Positions 33,572 through 43,052 of a stretch of 64,000 nucleotides of DNA are shown here, one piece after another; position 1 is the first letter of the stretch; the number at the start of each line of letters is the position of its first letter. The position numbers and the translations under genes were made by a program. The notes beneath the pieces are model-generated. The model was given only the letters and a program-made list of their open reading frames with translations. It was not told the origin of the DNA and searched no databases. Source of the DNA: Candidatus Gastranaerophilales bacterium (GTDB taxonomy: Bacteria; Cyanobacteriota; Vampirovibrionia; Gastranaerophilales; Gastranaerophilaceae); the NCBI GenBank assembly GCA_947624975.1, contig CANQMP010000007.1:1-64000 (forward strand), in the 5' to 3' direction.

Positions 33572-34450
33572 TTAAATTTTGTCAATACTTCCTTTAGTTC
33601 TTCCGCCGTATGCTTCATGGACATCTACGATCGAGATAAACGCTCGCGGGTCAATCTCTTTTATAATATCTTTAATTCTAGCGAGTTCAAGACGTGAAAC
33701 GACGCAATAAATAATGGTTTTTTCAGTACCCGAATAAGCACCCGTTCCTTTGAGATAAGTTACCCCCAAATCGAGCCTTTCAAGAAGTTCCTGACCGATT
33801 TCATAAGACTTTTCGCTGATAATTCTGATGGATTTAGACGAGCTTACACCGTCAATAACAACATCAATAACCCTATAGGCTACAAAGTATGTCAAAATCG
33901 CATACATCGCCTTATTCCAGCCGAAAACCAAACCCGATGCGCCGTATATAAAAATATTAAACGCCATAATAATTTCACCGACCGAATATCCGAATTTTTT
34001 CGATAATACAAGCGACATTATCTCCGTTCCGTCAAGCGAACCGCCGTTTTTCAGCACAAGTCCGACACCCGTTCCGAGAATTATTCCGCCGAAAACGGTT
34101 GAAAGCAGAAGGTCATGCGTTACGGGCAGAGGATTTTCGGTGAAAAAATTAACCGCCAGAGAAAGCATTCCTATTGCGTAGAATGTTTGGATTACAAAGC
34201 GTTTTCCGATTTTGTTAAACGCCAAAAAGAAAAACGGAATGTTGATTATAAAAATCAGCAAACCCAAATTCATTTTTGTTAAATAGCTCAATATTATTGA
34301 AACACCGACTATACCGCCATCAATAATGTTGTTCGGAACAAGAAAAACCTCCAGAGCAAACGCCGCAATAAACGGCCCGAGCGTCAGAAAAATAAATTTT
34401 ATTATGAAATCTCTGAAGAATTCTTTTTTAGTTAATTTTCTCTCCGGCAT
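33572..34450 (-). CDS. YitT-family membrane protein (DUF161/DUF2179)
   Basis: 292 residues. Five hydrophobic segments cover residues about 15-200, with the family sequences FLVPNNIIDGGIVGVSIIL and TGVGLVLKNGGSLDGTEIMSLVLSKKFG. The C-terminal cytosolic DUF2179 domain follows (VTYLKGTGAYSGTEKTIIYCVVSRLELARIKDIIKEIDPRAFISI). The family is widespread but its transport function is unsettled. Its start lies 23 bases inside the end of cdaA, so it is translationally coupled to the c-di-AMP cyclase in the lysA-cdaA-yitT operon. Confidence 0.9.
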   Translation of the reverse strand: MPERKLTKKEFFRDFIIKFIFLTLGPFIAAFALEVFLVPNNIIDGGIVGVSIILSYLTKMNLGLLIFIINIPFFFLAFNKIGKRFVIQTFYAIGMLSLAVNFFTENPLPVTHDLLLSTVFGGIILGTGVGLVLKNGGSLDGTEIMSLVLSKKFGYSVGEIIMAFNIFIYGASGLVFGWNKAMYAILTYFVAYRVIDVVIDGVSSSKSIRIISEKSYEIGQELLERLDLGVTYLKGTGAYSGTEKTIIYCVVSRLELARIKDIIKEIDPRAFISIVDVHEAYGGRTKGSIDKI

Positions 34451-35348
34451 AATTATCTTTCACATTTTTCTTAATAGTCATAAAGTTATTTATCTGAAAA
34501 ATCGTCTTTTTGGTATCTTCATTTTTATCTTTGTATCCGAGAATATTTTCCAAATCGGATTTGAGAGTAACCAAATCTTCATATTTTTTAAGATTACCGT
34601 CAAGAGCGATAGAAACATCACCTGTTTCTTCCGACACAACAAGGCAGGCTGCGTCGCTTGTTTCGGTCATTCCTATTGCCGCTCTGTGGCGAGTACCGTA
34701 CTTCCAGCTGAGTTTTGGGTCTTCGGTCAGCGGAAGAAGTACACCTGCCGAAATAATTTTATCGCCGTTAATTACAACCGCACCGTCATGCAGCGGTGTA
34801 TTCGTGTGAAAAATCGTCAAAAGCAATTCCGTTGACAAATCCGCATTCAGCTTTGTGCCGACATCGTAATAAGTGTTGCTCAAGTCGCTTTGAAAGACAA
34901 TTAAAGCACCCGTATGAGATTTTGAAAGGTATTTTACGCTTTCAATAAGTTCTTTTACCACATCAATTTGTTTATCTTTATTTTTGGTATTATTTGAACT
35001 GAAAAATCTTGAAACAATATCTACCTGACCCAAAAAGCCTAAAAAACGCCTTAGTTCAGGCTGGAAAATGACGATTAAACTCAATGAAACAAGTGTTACA
35101 ACGGCTTTTAAGAACAATCCTATAATCCTTAAATCGATCCAGTATAATATTTCGCTGAAAAACCAGACACAGATAAGGATTAAAATTCCTTTTACGAATT
35201 TTTCCGAAGATGTATTTTTGATAAATTTATGATAAACAACCGAAAGAACAAATGCCAGAAAGACAATCTGAGCCAAATCAATCCAGCTAAATGCCGAATT
35301 TGCGGTTCCAAAATATTTTGCTATGTACGTGAAAATGTCATTTATCAT
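34428..35348 (-). CDS. cdaA: Diadenylate cyclase CdaA
   Basis: 306 residues: three TM helices (about 20-95) followed by the DAC catalytic domain with the essential DGA motif (NTPLHDGAVVI) and RHR motif (YGTRHRAAIGMTE). It makes c-di-AMP, which controls potassium and osmolyte transport and wall homeostasis. The tail beyond the DAC domain (about 255-306) is longer than usual and Lys/Asp-rich. No cdaR/ybbR regulator is next to it; instead lysA lies upstream (ATGA overlap) and yitT downstream (overlap of 23 bases). Coupling with lysA, a cell-wall precursor gene, is suggestive. Confidence 0.95.
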   Translation of the reverse strand: MINDIFTYIAKYFGTANSAFSWIDLAQIVFLAFVLSVVYHKFIKNTSSEKFVKGILILICVWFFSEILYWIDLRIIGLFLKAVVTLVSLSLIVIFQPELRRFLGFLGQVDIVSRFFSSNNTKNKDKQIDVVKELIESVKYLSKSHTGALIVFQSDLSNTYYDVGTKLNADLSTELLLTIFHTNTPLHDGAVVINGDKIISAGVLLPLTEDPKLSWKYGTRHRAAIGMTETSDAACLVVSEETGDVSIALDGNLKKYEDLVTLKSDLENILGYKDKNEDTKKTIFQINNFMTIKKNVKDNYAGEKIN

Positions 35349-36673
35349 ATCTTTAACCTGTCGGGAATTTCATCGTGAGAAATTAAATCGTCTAAAGTTT
35401 CTCTTTTTATTATCATATCAGATTGTGAATTATTTACAAGTACCATTGACGGTTTTTGTACTCTGTTGTAATTCGATGCCATCGAATAATTATACGCACC
35501 TGTGTTATAAACGCAGAGTATATCACCTTCTTCTGTTTCGGGAAGTGAAATATCTTTAATCAAAATATCTCCTGATTCGCAAAATCTTCCTGCTATCGTA
35601 ACTTCTTTTACGGGCTTTTCATCGGGTTTGTTGGCGATTTCAGCACTGTAAGCTGCTCTGTACATTGACGGTCGCGGGTTATCAGCCATTCCGCCGTCAA
35701 CCGCAACATATTTTCTGCCCTGCGGAACTTGTTTTGAACTGCCGATGGTATATAAAGTCACACACGCAGTTGAAATAACACTTCTTCCGGGTTCAATGTA
35801 AAGAATAAGTTTTTCCGTGCCGTACTTTTCAATACACTCGTTGAGCTTTGAAATTATTTTTTGTGCGGTTTCATAAACAGATGGCGGGGTATCATCTTCC
35901 GTATACTTAACCCCGAATCCGCCTCCAATGTTGATTTCCGTGAGATTTAATGAATACTTTTCGTTCAAACGTGCTATCTCTTTTACAAGAATTTCTATTT
36001 CATCGGGATAAATTGAGGTTTCAAAAATTTGCGAACCGATATGAGCATGAAGTCCTTTCAGATTAAGGTTTTTATAACTTTCTAAAATCAATTCGACCGC
36101 CTCATCAATTTGCGTCAAGTCAAACCCGAATTTTGAATCAGTTTGACCTGTTTGAATGTATTCGTGTGTATGGCATTGAATTCCCGGAGTAATTCTCAAA
36201 AGTATATCGACATTTTTTTTGTAAGATTTTGCAATTTCAACCAATAAAGAGAGTTCAAAAAAATTATCGACGGAAATTCTTCCCACACCGAGTTCCAGTG
36301 CGAGCGAAAGTTCTTCAAACGACTTGTTATTTCCGTTGAACGTCACTTTTTTTACGTCAATTCCCGCTTTATAAAGCGTATAAATTTCCCCCGCCGAAAC
36401 AACATCAAACCCGAAACCCTCACTTTCAAGCAGTATTGAAACAGCTTGCGTACAAAGAGCCTTTGAAGCATACATCAATTTGGTTTGCGGATAATCTTTA
36501 AACGCCTCCCGAAAATCTTTACATATCGCCCTTACAGTAGCCTCATCAAGAACATAAAGCGGCGTATCGTACTTTTGCGCCAAATCTATCAAATCACAAC
36601 CGCCAATTTCAAGGTTTCCCTTGTTATTTACTTTTGTTGTGACAGGTTTTAATAATTGATTTGCGCTTCTCAT
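35345..36673 (-). CDS. lysA: Diaminopimelate decarboxylase
   Basis: 442 residues of a PLP-dependent fold-III decarboxylase that converts meso-diaminopimelate to lysine. Visible are the PLP lysine in KLMYASKALCTQAV (about 65), GLHAHIGSQI, the glycine loop INIGGGFGVKYT, and CESGDILIKD with the active-site Cys near the C-terminus. The start at 36673 has TATCTT six bases upstream (leaderless pattern). An ATG six codons earlier (36691) is possible and also lacks an RBS. The stop overlaps the cdaA start as ATGA. It heads the lysA-cdaA-yitT operon. Confidence 0.93.
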   Translation of the reverse strand: MRSANQLLKPVTTKVNNKGNLEIGGCDLIDLAQKYDTPLYVLDEATVRAICKDFREAFKDYPQTKLMYASKALCTQAVSILLESEGFGFDVVSAGEIYTLYKAGIDVKKVTFNGNNKSFEELSLALELGVGRISVDNFFELSLLVEIAKSYKKNVDILLRITPGIQCHTHEYIQTGQTDSKFGFDLTQIDEAVELILESYKNLNLKGLHAHIGSQIFETSIYPDEIEILVKEIARLNEKYSLNLTEINIGGGFGVKYTEDDTPPSVYETAQKIISKLNECIEKYGTEKLILYIEPGRSVISTACVTLYTIGSSKQVPQGRKYVAVDGGMADNPRPSMYRAAYSAEIANKPDEKPVKEVTIAGRFCESGDILIKDISLPETEEGDILCVYNTGAYNYSMASNYNRVQKPSMVLVNNSQSDMIIKRETLDDLISHDEIPDRLKI

Positions 36674-36774
36674 ATTCTCAAGATAACACATTTCTAATGA
36701 AAATTAAATAGTAAAAACAGTGGAGATTTTTAATTATTCTTTCTAATTTATTTGAACGATTTTATTAAGATAAG

Positions 36775-36804
36775 TTACAATTTTAAAAGAATTTAGGATA
36801 TAAT
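36775..36804 (+). promoter_or_regulatory. Promoter of the 73-residue protein gene
   Basis: TTACAA (36775-36780), an 18-base spacer and a perfect TATAAT (36799-36804) give a leader of about 40 bases containing GAGGTAAG before ATG 36849. Confidence 0.6.
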
Positions 36805-36848
36805 AATGACAAAGTTGAAAATATACTTAAAATCTAAATGAGGTAAGT

Positions 36849-37070
36849 ATGGCAGGTATTGTAAATTTATTATCGCAGATTTTTGTGCCACAGCAAGTTC
36901 CCGTAAGAACTCCGGCGGTAAATAATCCGTACGGCAACAACCCTTTTGTTAATTACAAAGGAAACAGCTTGAACTACGCAAAAAACAACCCTGTCAGGGG
37001 CGGATATTTTGCGGGTTACTACAACGGCAAACAAAACATTGTCGGAAGAAGATTATTCATTGAAGTGTAA
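36849..37070 (+). CDS. Small Asn/Tyr/Gly-rich protein
   Basis: 73 residues, unrecognised. A short hydrophobic start (MAGIVNLLSQIFVP) is followed by an Asn/Pro/Tyr-rich stretch (NNPYGNNPFVNYKGNSLNYAKNNPVRGGYFAGYYNG) without clear secondary structure. It has its own good promoter, an RBS and a strong terminator, so it is very likely a real, separately expressed gene. The FVNYKGN piece faintly recalls the F-x-G-K motifs of the proteins at 19428 and 30993. Confidence 0.7.
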   Translation: MAGIVNLLSQIFVPQQVPVRTPAVNNPYGNNPFVNYKGNSLNYAKNNPVRGGYFAGYYNGKQNIVGRRLFIEV

Positions 37071-37095
37071 AAAGCGGTTTAAAACCGCTTTTTTT
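37069..37095. terminator. Bidirectional terminator between convergent genes
   Basis: AAAAGCGG and CCGCTTTT arms around TTTAAAA, followed by T on the plus strand and, in reverse, by T after the A-rich edge. It serves the small protein gene and the convergent pilin-like gene. Confidence 0.85.
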
Positions 37096-37696
37096 AGTAA
37101 TCCATTACAAAGCCTTTATCTCTGAGAAGGCTGAAACAAGAATCTCCGGTAGAACTGCCTTTACATGTGCTTTCATTTACATCGGTATCCTTAACCACGC
37201 CATTGCTGTCAACCGTAAACGAGAACATATCCCGTCCACCCATATTAGGCGATTCGGTACTGTTAATATCAATATTAAGCGTAGCACTTTTTGCACTGGT
37301 ATCAAGCGTTACACATACAGCCGAACCATCCGACAAAGTATAAGAACTTCCGCTACATGTAAAATTTGCCTTTGAGCCGTTTATAGAGCTGTAAGAAGAT
37401 GCAAAACAATCATTTGACGAGGATGAACATGTTTGAACAACATTAAATCCGTTTTGCATAAATTTGTCTAAACCGCCGCTATCAAACAAATACGTTGATG
37501 CCAGACTCGTTTTTCCTTCTTCGGTGATAAACATATCAACCGCACTTGAAAATTCATAAACACTTTTTTTAATCTTAGCAGAATAAGTTTTGTAATGATA
37601 ATCGTTCATAAGCGTAGGAATAGTCATAGCTGCAACAATACCGATTACTACAACCGTTATAAGCACCTCGGATAAAGTAAAACCTTTTTTCTTCAT
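37094..37696 (-). CDS. Pilin-like protein with type IV prepilin N-terminus
   Basis: 200 residues. The prepilin signature KKKGFTLSEVLITVVVIGIVAAMTIPTL has a short basic leader, the cleavage Gly, Phe+1 and Glu+5, and a hydrophobic helix. The globular part contains several Cys (about 6) and ends in a C-terminal SLLRDKGFVMDY. It is probably processed by a prepilin peptidase and exported as a minor pilin or pseudopilin. It has the RBS AAAGGATT and lies 13 bases after the next pilin-like gene, sharing the NVGGRDMFSF / NMGGRDMFSF motif with it, so the two are paralogues in one operon. No assembly ATPase or secretin gene is in the window. Confidence 0.88.
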   Translation of the reverse strand: MKKKGFTLSEVLITVVVIGIVAAMTIPTLMNDYHYKTYSAKIKKSVYEFSSAVDMFITEEGKTSLASTYLFDSGGLDKFMQNGFNVVQTCSSSSNDCFASSYSSINGSKANFTCSGSSYTLSDGSAVCVTLDTSAKSATLNIDINSTESPNMGGRDMFSFTVDSNGVVKDTDVNESTCKGSSTGDSCFSLLRDKGFVMDY

Positions 37697-37709
37697 ATTA
37701 AAATCCTTT

Positions 37710-38363
37710 CTAATAATCCATAATCCAGTTATAATTCAAAATATTACTCAAACATCCTGCTCCTTCGGGAGATGAACTGCAAGCACTCGCTTTCTCATCT
37801 CTGTTTGTCTTTGCTCTTTTATCGGGAGCTAAATCATCAATAGAAAAATCCTCCCAAATATAGAACGAAAACATATCTCTGCCGCCGACATTAGGAGCCT
37901 GACTTCCGTTAGTATCGACATAAATATGTGCGGGAGTTGAAGGCGAAACAGCAGGAATTATACAATATGCCGAACCGTCTTTTACCAAAAAACTGTAACC
38001 GTTCGTGCATTTGAAATCTGTTGTTGTACTGCCGGAAATCGACTTATATTTCTGAGCAAAACAAGGTTGAGGTGTTGTACCGCAGTTTCTTGTCATATCA
38101 AAATATTCCATAAACTTCTGCATATTTCCGCCCCTGCTTTTTTCCAAAATCGAGTTATAAACATTACCTTTATAATATCTTTCGGAAGAAATCGACGTTA
38201 AAACATTGCCCAACTCTATATAACTTTTCTTGATAGCTGCCGCAAGTGACTTTTTATGTACTTCCGCTACAGTAATCGGCAAAACCAACAGAGCAATTAT
38301 ACCCAGCACGACTAAAGCTAACAAAATTTCAACAAGAGTAAAACCTTTAAATTTTCTTTTCAT
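37710..38363 (-). CDS. Pilin-like protein with type IV prepilin N-terminus
   Basis: 217 residues. The leader MKRKFKG is followed by FTLVEILLALVVLGIIALLVLPITV with Glu+5. The globular domain holds the paired Cys typical of this set (MTRNCGTTPQPCFAQKYKS), the APNVGGRDMFSFYIW motif, and ends NYNWIMDY, matching the downstream paralogue's terminal MDY. The RBS GAGGACAG precedes ATG. It is the first gene of a two-gene pilin-like operon ending in a shared terminator. Confidence 0.88.
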   Translation of the reverse strand: MKRKFKGFTLVEILLALVVLGIIALLVLPITVAEVHKKSLAAAIKKSYIELGNVLTSISSERYYKGNVYNSILEKSRGGNMQKFMEYFDMTRNCGTTPQPCFAQKYKSISGSTTTDFKCTNGYSFLVKDGSAYCIIPAVSPSTPAHIYVDTNGSQAPNVGGRDMFSFYIWEDFSIDDLAPDKRAKTNRDEKASACSSSPEGAGCLSNILNYNWIMDY

Positions 38364-38413
38364 AAATCTGTCCTCGTGAATATTATATATTATTTTTGCA
38401 AAAAGTCAATTAA

Positions 38414-40288
38414 TTAAAAATCATGTCTTTCAAGCATTACCATTAAAACGGAAATATCGGCAGGCTTAACTCCTCCGATACGAGAAGCCTGAGCAAGTGT
38501 TTTGGGTCGAATTTTTGTCAATTTGTCACGGGTTTCTGAAGAAATATGCTTAACTTTTGAATAATCAATATCATCGGGAATTTTAAATTTATCAAGTTTT
38601 CCAGCCTGTTCAACCTGAAATTCCTGACGTTTCAAATACCCGTCATATTTAACAAGAATTTCAACCTGCTCGGTTACGTCAAACGGCAAATTTGAATTCT
38701 TTGTAACATCGTCAATTTCTTTTAACAAACCGTAATCGACATCGGGACGTTTTAAAAATTCCGCAATTCTTATTCCCCTTTCCAAATGCAGCCCGTGTTG
38801 AGCCAAAATTGAATTTACACGCTCGTCTGCGGAAATTTTGGTTTCTTTAATTCTTTGCATTTCACGTTCTACAGCCTCTTGCTTAGATGTGAAAACCGCA
38901 AACTGCTTATCATCAACAAGTCCGACTTTCCGTCCTAAGGGAGTAAGTCTTACATCGGCATTATCCTGCCTTAAAAGAAGTCTGTATTCGGAACGTGATG
39001 TTAGCATTCTGTAAGGTTCTTCGATATCCTTTGTCACCAAATCATCTATCAGAGTTCCGATATAAGAAGAACTGCGAGAAAGTTCAATCATATCTTTGTT
39101 ATTGATGTAATTAAACGCATTAATTCCCGCAATAAGTCCTTGTGCTGCGGCTTCCTCATAACCGCTCGTTCCGTTAATCTGACCGCCCAAAAATAATCCT
39201 TTAACCTTTTTCGACATCAGAGAGTGCGTTGTTTGAACGGCAGGAACATAATCATATTCAACGGCATAAGCAGGTTTTATAACATGAGCTTTTTCAAGCC
39301 CCGGCAGAGTTCTGAGCATTTGCACCTGAACATCGGCAGGCAAACTGCTTGAAAAACCCTGAATATAAACCTCATAAGTCCCGAGTCCCTCAGGCTCAAT
39401 AAAAATATGATGCGAAGGATTTTCGCTAAACCTTACAATTTTATCTTCAATCGACGGACAATATCTCGGGCCTGTACCTTTGATTAACCCTTGATACATC
39501 GGGGATTTATCAAGATTAGATTTTATAATCCGATGAGTTTCTTCGTTTGTACGGGTTAAATAGCAAGGATATTGCGAACGTACAGGTCTTTCCGGCTTAA
39601 AAGAATAAAAATGCAAAAGCTCATCGCCATGCTGAATATCCATTTTTGAATAGTTAATCGTACGTTTATCAACACGCGGGGGTGTTCCTGTTTTAAGTTT
39701 TTTTACCGTAATTCCGAGTTTTTGAAGCGATTTTGAAAGTCCCAGAGCGGGTTTTTCACCGAGTCTGCCGGCAGGATACGACTGAAGTCCGACAAAAATC
39801 CTTCCGTTTAAAGAAGTTCCTGTTGTCAAGATGACGGCACGAGCCTTGTATTCAATACCGTATTCGTCAACCGCACCGCAAATTTTTCCGTCTTTGACTA
39901 GCAAATCCGTTATGCATGCCTGCCTTAGAAAGATATTTTCATTCTTTTCAATAACATTCCTGATATAATCCGAATAAGCCCGTTTATCCGACTGAGCTCG
40001 CAAAGCTCTGACAGCAGGACCTTTTGAGGAATTTAGCATTTTCATTTGAATATAAGTTGCATCGGCAGCTTCTCCCATAACTCCGCCGAGTGCATCTGTT
40101 TCCCTTACAAGAGTTGATTTTGCAGGGCCTCCGATCGCGGGATTACAGGGCATAAGTGCGATATTATCAACACTAAGCGTACACAAAAGCACTTTTGCTC
40201 CGAGTTTTGCAGTGCTTAAAGCGGCTTCACAACCTGCATGACCCGCTCCGACAACTATAATATCGTACTCATTTTTCATATAATCCAT
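38414..40288 (-). CDS. mnmG: tRNA uridine-5-carboxymethylaminomethyl modification enzyme MnmG
   Basis: 624 residues, full length. The FAD-binding [17 protein letters not shown] lies at the N-terminus, followed by [35 protein letters not shown] and [26 protein letters not shown] at the C-terminus. Together with MnmE it modifies U34 of several tRNAs using methylene-THF and FAD. The start at 40288 gives MDYMKNEYD and has TATAAT exactly six bases upstream (40295-40300), the leaderless pattern. ATG at 40279 is the alternative. It stands alone: mnmE, rsmG and parAB are not adjacent. Confidence 0.96.
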   Translation of the reverse strand: MDYMKNEYDIIVVGAGHAGCEAALSTAKLGAKVLLCTLSVDNIALMPCNPAIGGPAKSTLVRETDALGGVMGEAADATYIQMKMLNSSKGPAVRALRAQSDKRAYSDYIRNVIEKNENIFLRQACITDLLVKDGKICGAVDEYGIEYKARAVILTTGTSLNGRIFVGLQSYPAGRLGEKPALGLSKSLQKLGITVKKLKTGTPPRVDKRTINYSKMDIQHGDELLHFYSFKPERPVRSQYPCYLTRTNEETHRIIKSNLDKSPMYQGLIKGTGPRYCPSIEDKIVRFSENPSHHIFIEPEGLGTYEVYIQGFSSSLPADVQVQMLRTLPGLEKAHVIKPAYAVEYDYVPAVQTTHSLMSKKVKGLFLGGQINGTSGYEEAAAQGLIAGINAFNYINNKDMIELSRSSSYIGTLIDDLVTKDIEEPYRMLTSRSEYRLLLRQDNADVRLTPLGRKVGLVDDKQFAVFTSKQEAVEREMQRIKETKISADERVNSILAQHGLHLERGIRIAEFLKRPDVDYGLLKEIDDVTKNSNLPFDVTEQVEILVKYDGYLKRQEFQVEQAGKLDKFKIPDDIDYSKVKHISSETRDKLTKIRPKTLAQASRIGGVKPADISVLMVMLERHDF

Positions 40289-40294
40289 AAAAGT

Positions 40295-40300
40295 ATTATA
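40295..40300 (-). promoter_or_regulatory. -10 hexamer of a leaderless promoter (mnmG)
   Basis: A perfect TATAAT on the minus strand, six bases before the mnmG ATG, with no Shine-Dalgarno-like sequence. Confidence 0.55.
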
Positions 40301-40341
40301 TTATATAAAAGCTGTAAGTAAATGTTTTAAAACGACTTTGT

Positions 40342-40827
40342 TTAATCTTTATGTTTAATACTGCATCTTTCAAGCCATCTGGCAAAACGCACAATCGGAC
40401 GTTCCGTATCGGCGGTAATTGAATCCACAAGAACGGTTTTGCACCCCAAACTCTTACCGCAGGCAATATCCGTTAAAGGTCTGTCGCCGACAAAACAGGT
40501 GGTTTCGGGTTTTAAACCGTACGTTTTCATAAAATTCATGGCAACTTTTGTATCGGGTTTGCGTGCGTCAAACACAACGGGAAATTTAGAACACGAAAGA
40601 ACCTGCTGCATATAAAGCGGATTATTGTTATTAGACACAACACCCACAAAAAAATCTTTCTTTACAAGTTCTATCCATTTAAGTGTTTCTTCGCTGTAAA
40701 ACCCCGTTTTTGAAGCCATCAGCGTGCTATCCAAATCAAAAAGCATAGCTTTAATCCCTGCTTTTTTCATTTCATCAAGATTAATTTCATAAATATTCTT
40801 GTACTCATAATCAGGTTTAAGACGCAT
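40342..40827 (-). CDS. YqeG-family HAD phosphatase
   Basis: 161 residues of a HAD superfamily III-A phosphatase. Motif I is LFDLDSTLM (DxDxT, about residues 30-36), motif II is VVSNNN, and motif III is the Lys in DARKPDTKVA followed by CFVGDRPLTDIACGKSLG. The order and the short length match YqeG-type proteins, whose substrate is debated (phosphatidylglycerophosphate in some lineages). It overlaps the upstream U32 peptidase gene by 11 bases, so it is co-expressed with a tRNA-modification type protein. Confidence 0.88.
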   Translation of the reverse strand: MRLKPDYEYKNIYEINLDEMKKAGIKAMLFDLDSTLMASKTGFYSEETLKWIELVKKDFFVGVVSNNNNPLYMQQVLSCSKFPVVFDARKPDTKVAMNFMKTYGLKPETTCFVGDRPLTDIACGKSLGCKTVLVDSITADTERPIVRFARWLERCSIKHKD

Positions 40828-42058
40828 AAATTTTCACTCCAACCGTTCTAACTAAAGCATAATCAGGATTTTTCGGCATTTGAGAGAACTTTATAAACAC
40901 ATCGTCATTGGTGTTACCGAGTTCAACTTCCTCCCCGTCGGAATTTTTAATACTTTCCGCCGTTGCCGTAAATTGTTCATCAGGCGTAATTATTTCGACC
41001 TCATCATTCAAAAGCATTTTGTTTTTTATCTTTACGGAAGCATAACCGTCAGGGGCAGCTTCACGCTTGAATTCACACAAGAAATCCGCACCCGCAAGCC
41101 CTTTTGAAATGTTGTAACTGTAACTTTCGCCGTTGTTATCACCTAGTGCAAAACCCGTCGTATAACCGCGATTACCGACTTTTTGAAGTTCAACAAAATA
41201 TTTTTCCAAATCCGCATTACCTCTTAAAACATCGTTAATCGCCTGTCTGTAAGTTTTTGCGACAGCGGAAACGTAATAAAGACTTTTTGTACGTCCTTCA
41301 ACCTTAAACGAATCAATTCCTGCGTCAATAAGTTCAGGGAGGTATTTTACAAGGCATAAATCCTTAGGACTCAAAATATGCGAGCCTCTGTCGTCCTGAT
41401 TTATTTCCAAAAACTCATTAGGACGTGTTTCTTCAACGAGTTTATAGCTCCATCTGCAAGGCTGTGAACAGTTTCCGTGATTTGCTTTTCTTTCGCCTTT
41501 GGAAAAATAATCGCTTAAAAGACATCTTCCAGAAAACGAAACACATTGAGCGCCATGAATAAAGCTTTCAAGCTCAATATCAGGCACACGACGTCTGATT
41601 TCCGCAATATCCGATATCGGAAGTTCTCTTGCGAGAATAACTCTTGATGCACCCAGATCACGCCAAAATTTTACGCTTTCATAGTTTAGCGTATTGGTTT
41701 GCGTGCTGATATGAACGGGAATTTCGGGAACAGATTTCCTTAACATGTTAAAAATTCCGTAATCACTGACGATAAACGCATCGGGCTTAGCATCTTTAAA
41801 CCTGTCTAGACACTGTTCAAGCTGTTTTATATCGTTGTTAAACGCAAAAATATTAATTGTAACATAAGCCTTAGCCCCGAGTGAATGAGCTAAATCAACC
41901 GCTTGATGTAAATTTTCAAAAGTTATTAAATCGCCTTTTCTCATGGCTCTAAGACTGAAATCAACAACGCCGAGGTATACGGCATCAGCCCCGTACCTGA
42001 TAGCATATTCAAGTTTTTCGATACTGCCTGCGGGCATTAATAACTCTAAATTACGCAT
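40817..42058 (-). CDS. U32-family peptidase (TrhP-like tRNA hydroxylation protein)
   Basis: 413 residues. The U32 signature with its four Cys is visible in FIHGAQCVSFSGRCLLSDYF and NHGNCSQPCRWSY (about 170-205). The N-terminal TIM-like part begins ELLMPAGSIEKLEYAIRYGADAVYLG. The C-terminal barrel follows at about 330-413. Members such as TrhP help form 5-hydroxyuridine at tRNA position 34, a role more likely than proteolysis. The start has TAATAT six bases upstream (42065-42070) and no RBS. It heads a two-gene unit with the HAD phosphatase. Confidence 0.9.
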   Translation of the reverse strand: MRNLELLMPAGSIEKLEYAIRYGADAVYLGVVDFSLRAMRKGDLITFENLHQAVDLAHSLGAKAYVTINIFAFNNDIKQLEQCLDRFKDAKPDAFIVSDYGIFNMLRKSVPEIPVHISTQTNTLNYESVKFWRDLGASRVILARELPISDIAEIRRRVPDIELESFIHGAQCVSFSGRCLLSDYFSKGERKANHGNCSQPCRWSYKLVEETRPNEFLEINQDDRGSHILSPKDLCLVKYLPELIDAGIDSFKVEGRTKSLYYVSAVAKTYRQAINDVLRGNADLEKYFVELQKVGNRGYTTGFALGDNNGESYSYNISKGLAGADFLCEFKREAAPDGYASVKIKNKMLLNDEVEIITPDEQFTATAESIKNSDGEEVELGNTNDDVFIKFSQMPKNPDYALVRTVGVKIYAS

Positions 42059-42160
42059 AGTTGTATATTACCTTAAAGGATATAAATAATCAACCGATTA
42101 GGTGATGTCGAAAAACGATTAATGAATAAGATATAAGTATAGTTATTTTGGAGAAAAAAG

Positions 42161-42295
42161 ATGCAAACGATAGAAAATGCTGCGACTACGATTAAAGAAA
42201 TATGGGAATACCAACACCCCGTAATGCATACTTGGTTTTTATTAAGTTCTGTTTCACTTTGCGTGATGTTTGCACTGCTGTATTTTTTCATTTAG
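42161..42295 (+). CDS. 44-residue single-TM protein
   Basis: A short open frame reading MQTIENAATTIKEIWEYQHP at the start and ending in one hydrophobic helix (TWFLLSSVSLCVMFALLYFFI, shortened here in sense) that runs to the stop codon. A good ribosome binding site TTGGAG is seven bases before ATG, and a TATAGT -10-like box lies about 20 bases further up. It stands alone between the U32 operon and the repeat array. Small membrane proteins of this kind often tune a larger membrane complex, but no function can be assigned. Confidence 0.6.
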   Translation: MQTIENAATTIKEIWEYQHPVMHTWFLLSSVSLCVMFALLYFFI

Positions 42296-42319
42296 TTAAG
42301 ATGATTACAGTTTTGGCAT

Positions 42320-43050
42320 TTCGTGAGAAAATATAATACCCTCTCCACAAACAGGGAGGGGAAATTGTCTGTCATTGCGAGCAAATGCGAAGCAAACTGT
42401 AAGTTGGGGTTTTACCCCAACAAGTTATTAAAAGGTGAAAGGTGAGAAGTGAGAGGTTCATTACGGCACTTCATGCGGAAAATATAAATTCCCTCTCCCC
42501 TTGCGGGAGAGGGTTAGGGTGAGGGGTAAACCGTCATTGCGAGCGAATGCCTCAGCAAATAAAACCCATCCTAACCTTCCCTTAAAAAGGGAAGGAACTA
42601 ATTTTTCCCCCTCCCTTTTCCAAGGGAGGGTTGGGGTGGAATTAATTCTCAACATGAAATCTTAAAATCCCACGTCATTGCGAGCGAATGCGAAGCAATC
42701 CAGCTTATAAATTTAAGTGAAAAGTGAGAAGTGAAAGGTGAGAGGTTCATTTCGGCACTTCGTGCGGATAATATAATCCCCTCTCCCCCTGCGGGAGAGG
42801 GAAGAATTTCTTAGTGAACGCAGTGAACTTAGAAATTCGGGTGAGGGGTCATATATTATAATAAATCGGCACTTTGTGCAAAATAATTAGCTGGATTGCT
42901 TCGCATTCGCTCGCAATGACGACCTATTTTTGCTTTTCACGCAAAGAATTAAACCCACCCCTAGCCCCTCCTTTACAAAGGGAGGGGAAAACCGCACCCC
43001 ACCCCTGCCCCTATCTAACAAGGGAGGGGAAAAACAGATTATCCTGCAAA
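42320..43050. repeat. Composite intergenic repeat array (~730 bp)
   Basis: Gene-free stretch made of interleaved units. (a) GTCATTGCGAGCGAATGC, at about 42371, 42532, 42674 and reversed near 42900. (b) GGGAGGGG-type palindromes, with CCCTCCC opposite GGGAGGG, at about 42337, 42560-42640, 42780 and 42955-43030. (c) GTGAAAGGTGAGAAGTGAGAGG with GGCACTTC(A/G)TGCGGA, at about 42435 and 42720. (d) a TTGGGGTTTTACCCCAA hairpin at about 42402. (e) a nested palindrome with arms GAATTTCT/AGAAATTC at about 42804-42838. Open frames across it are repeat read-through with no ribosome sites. Confidence 0.85.
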
Positions 43051-43052
43051 AT

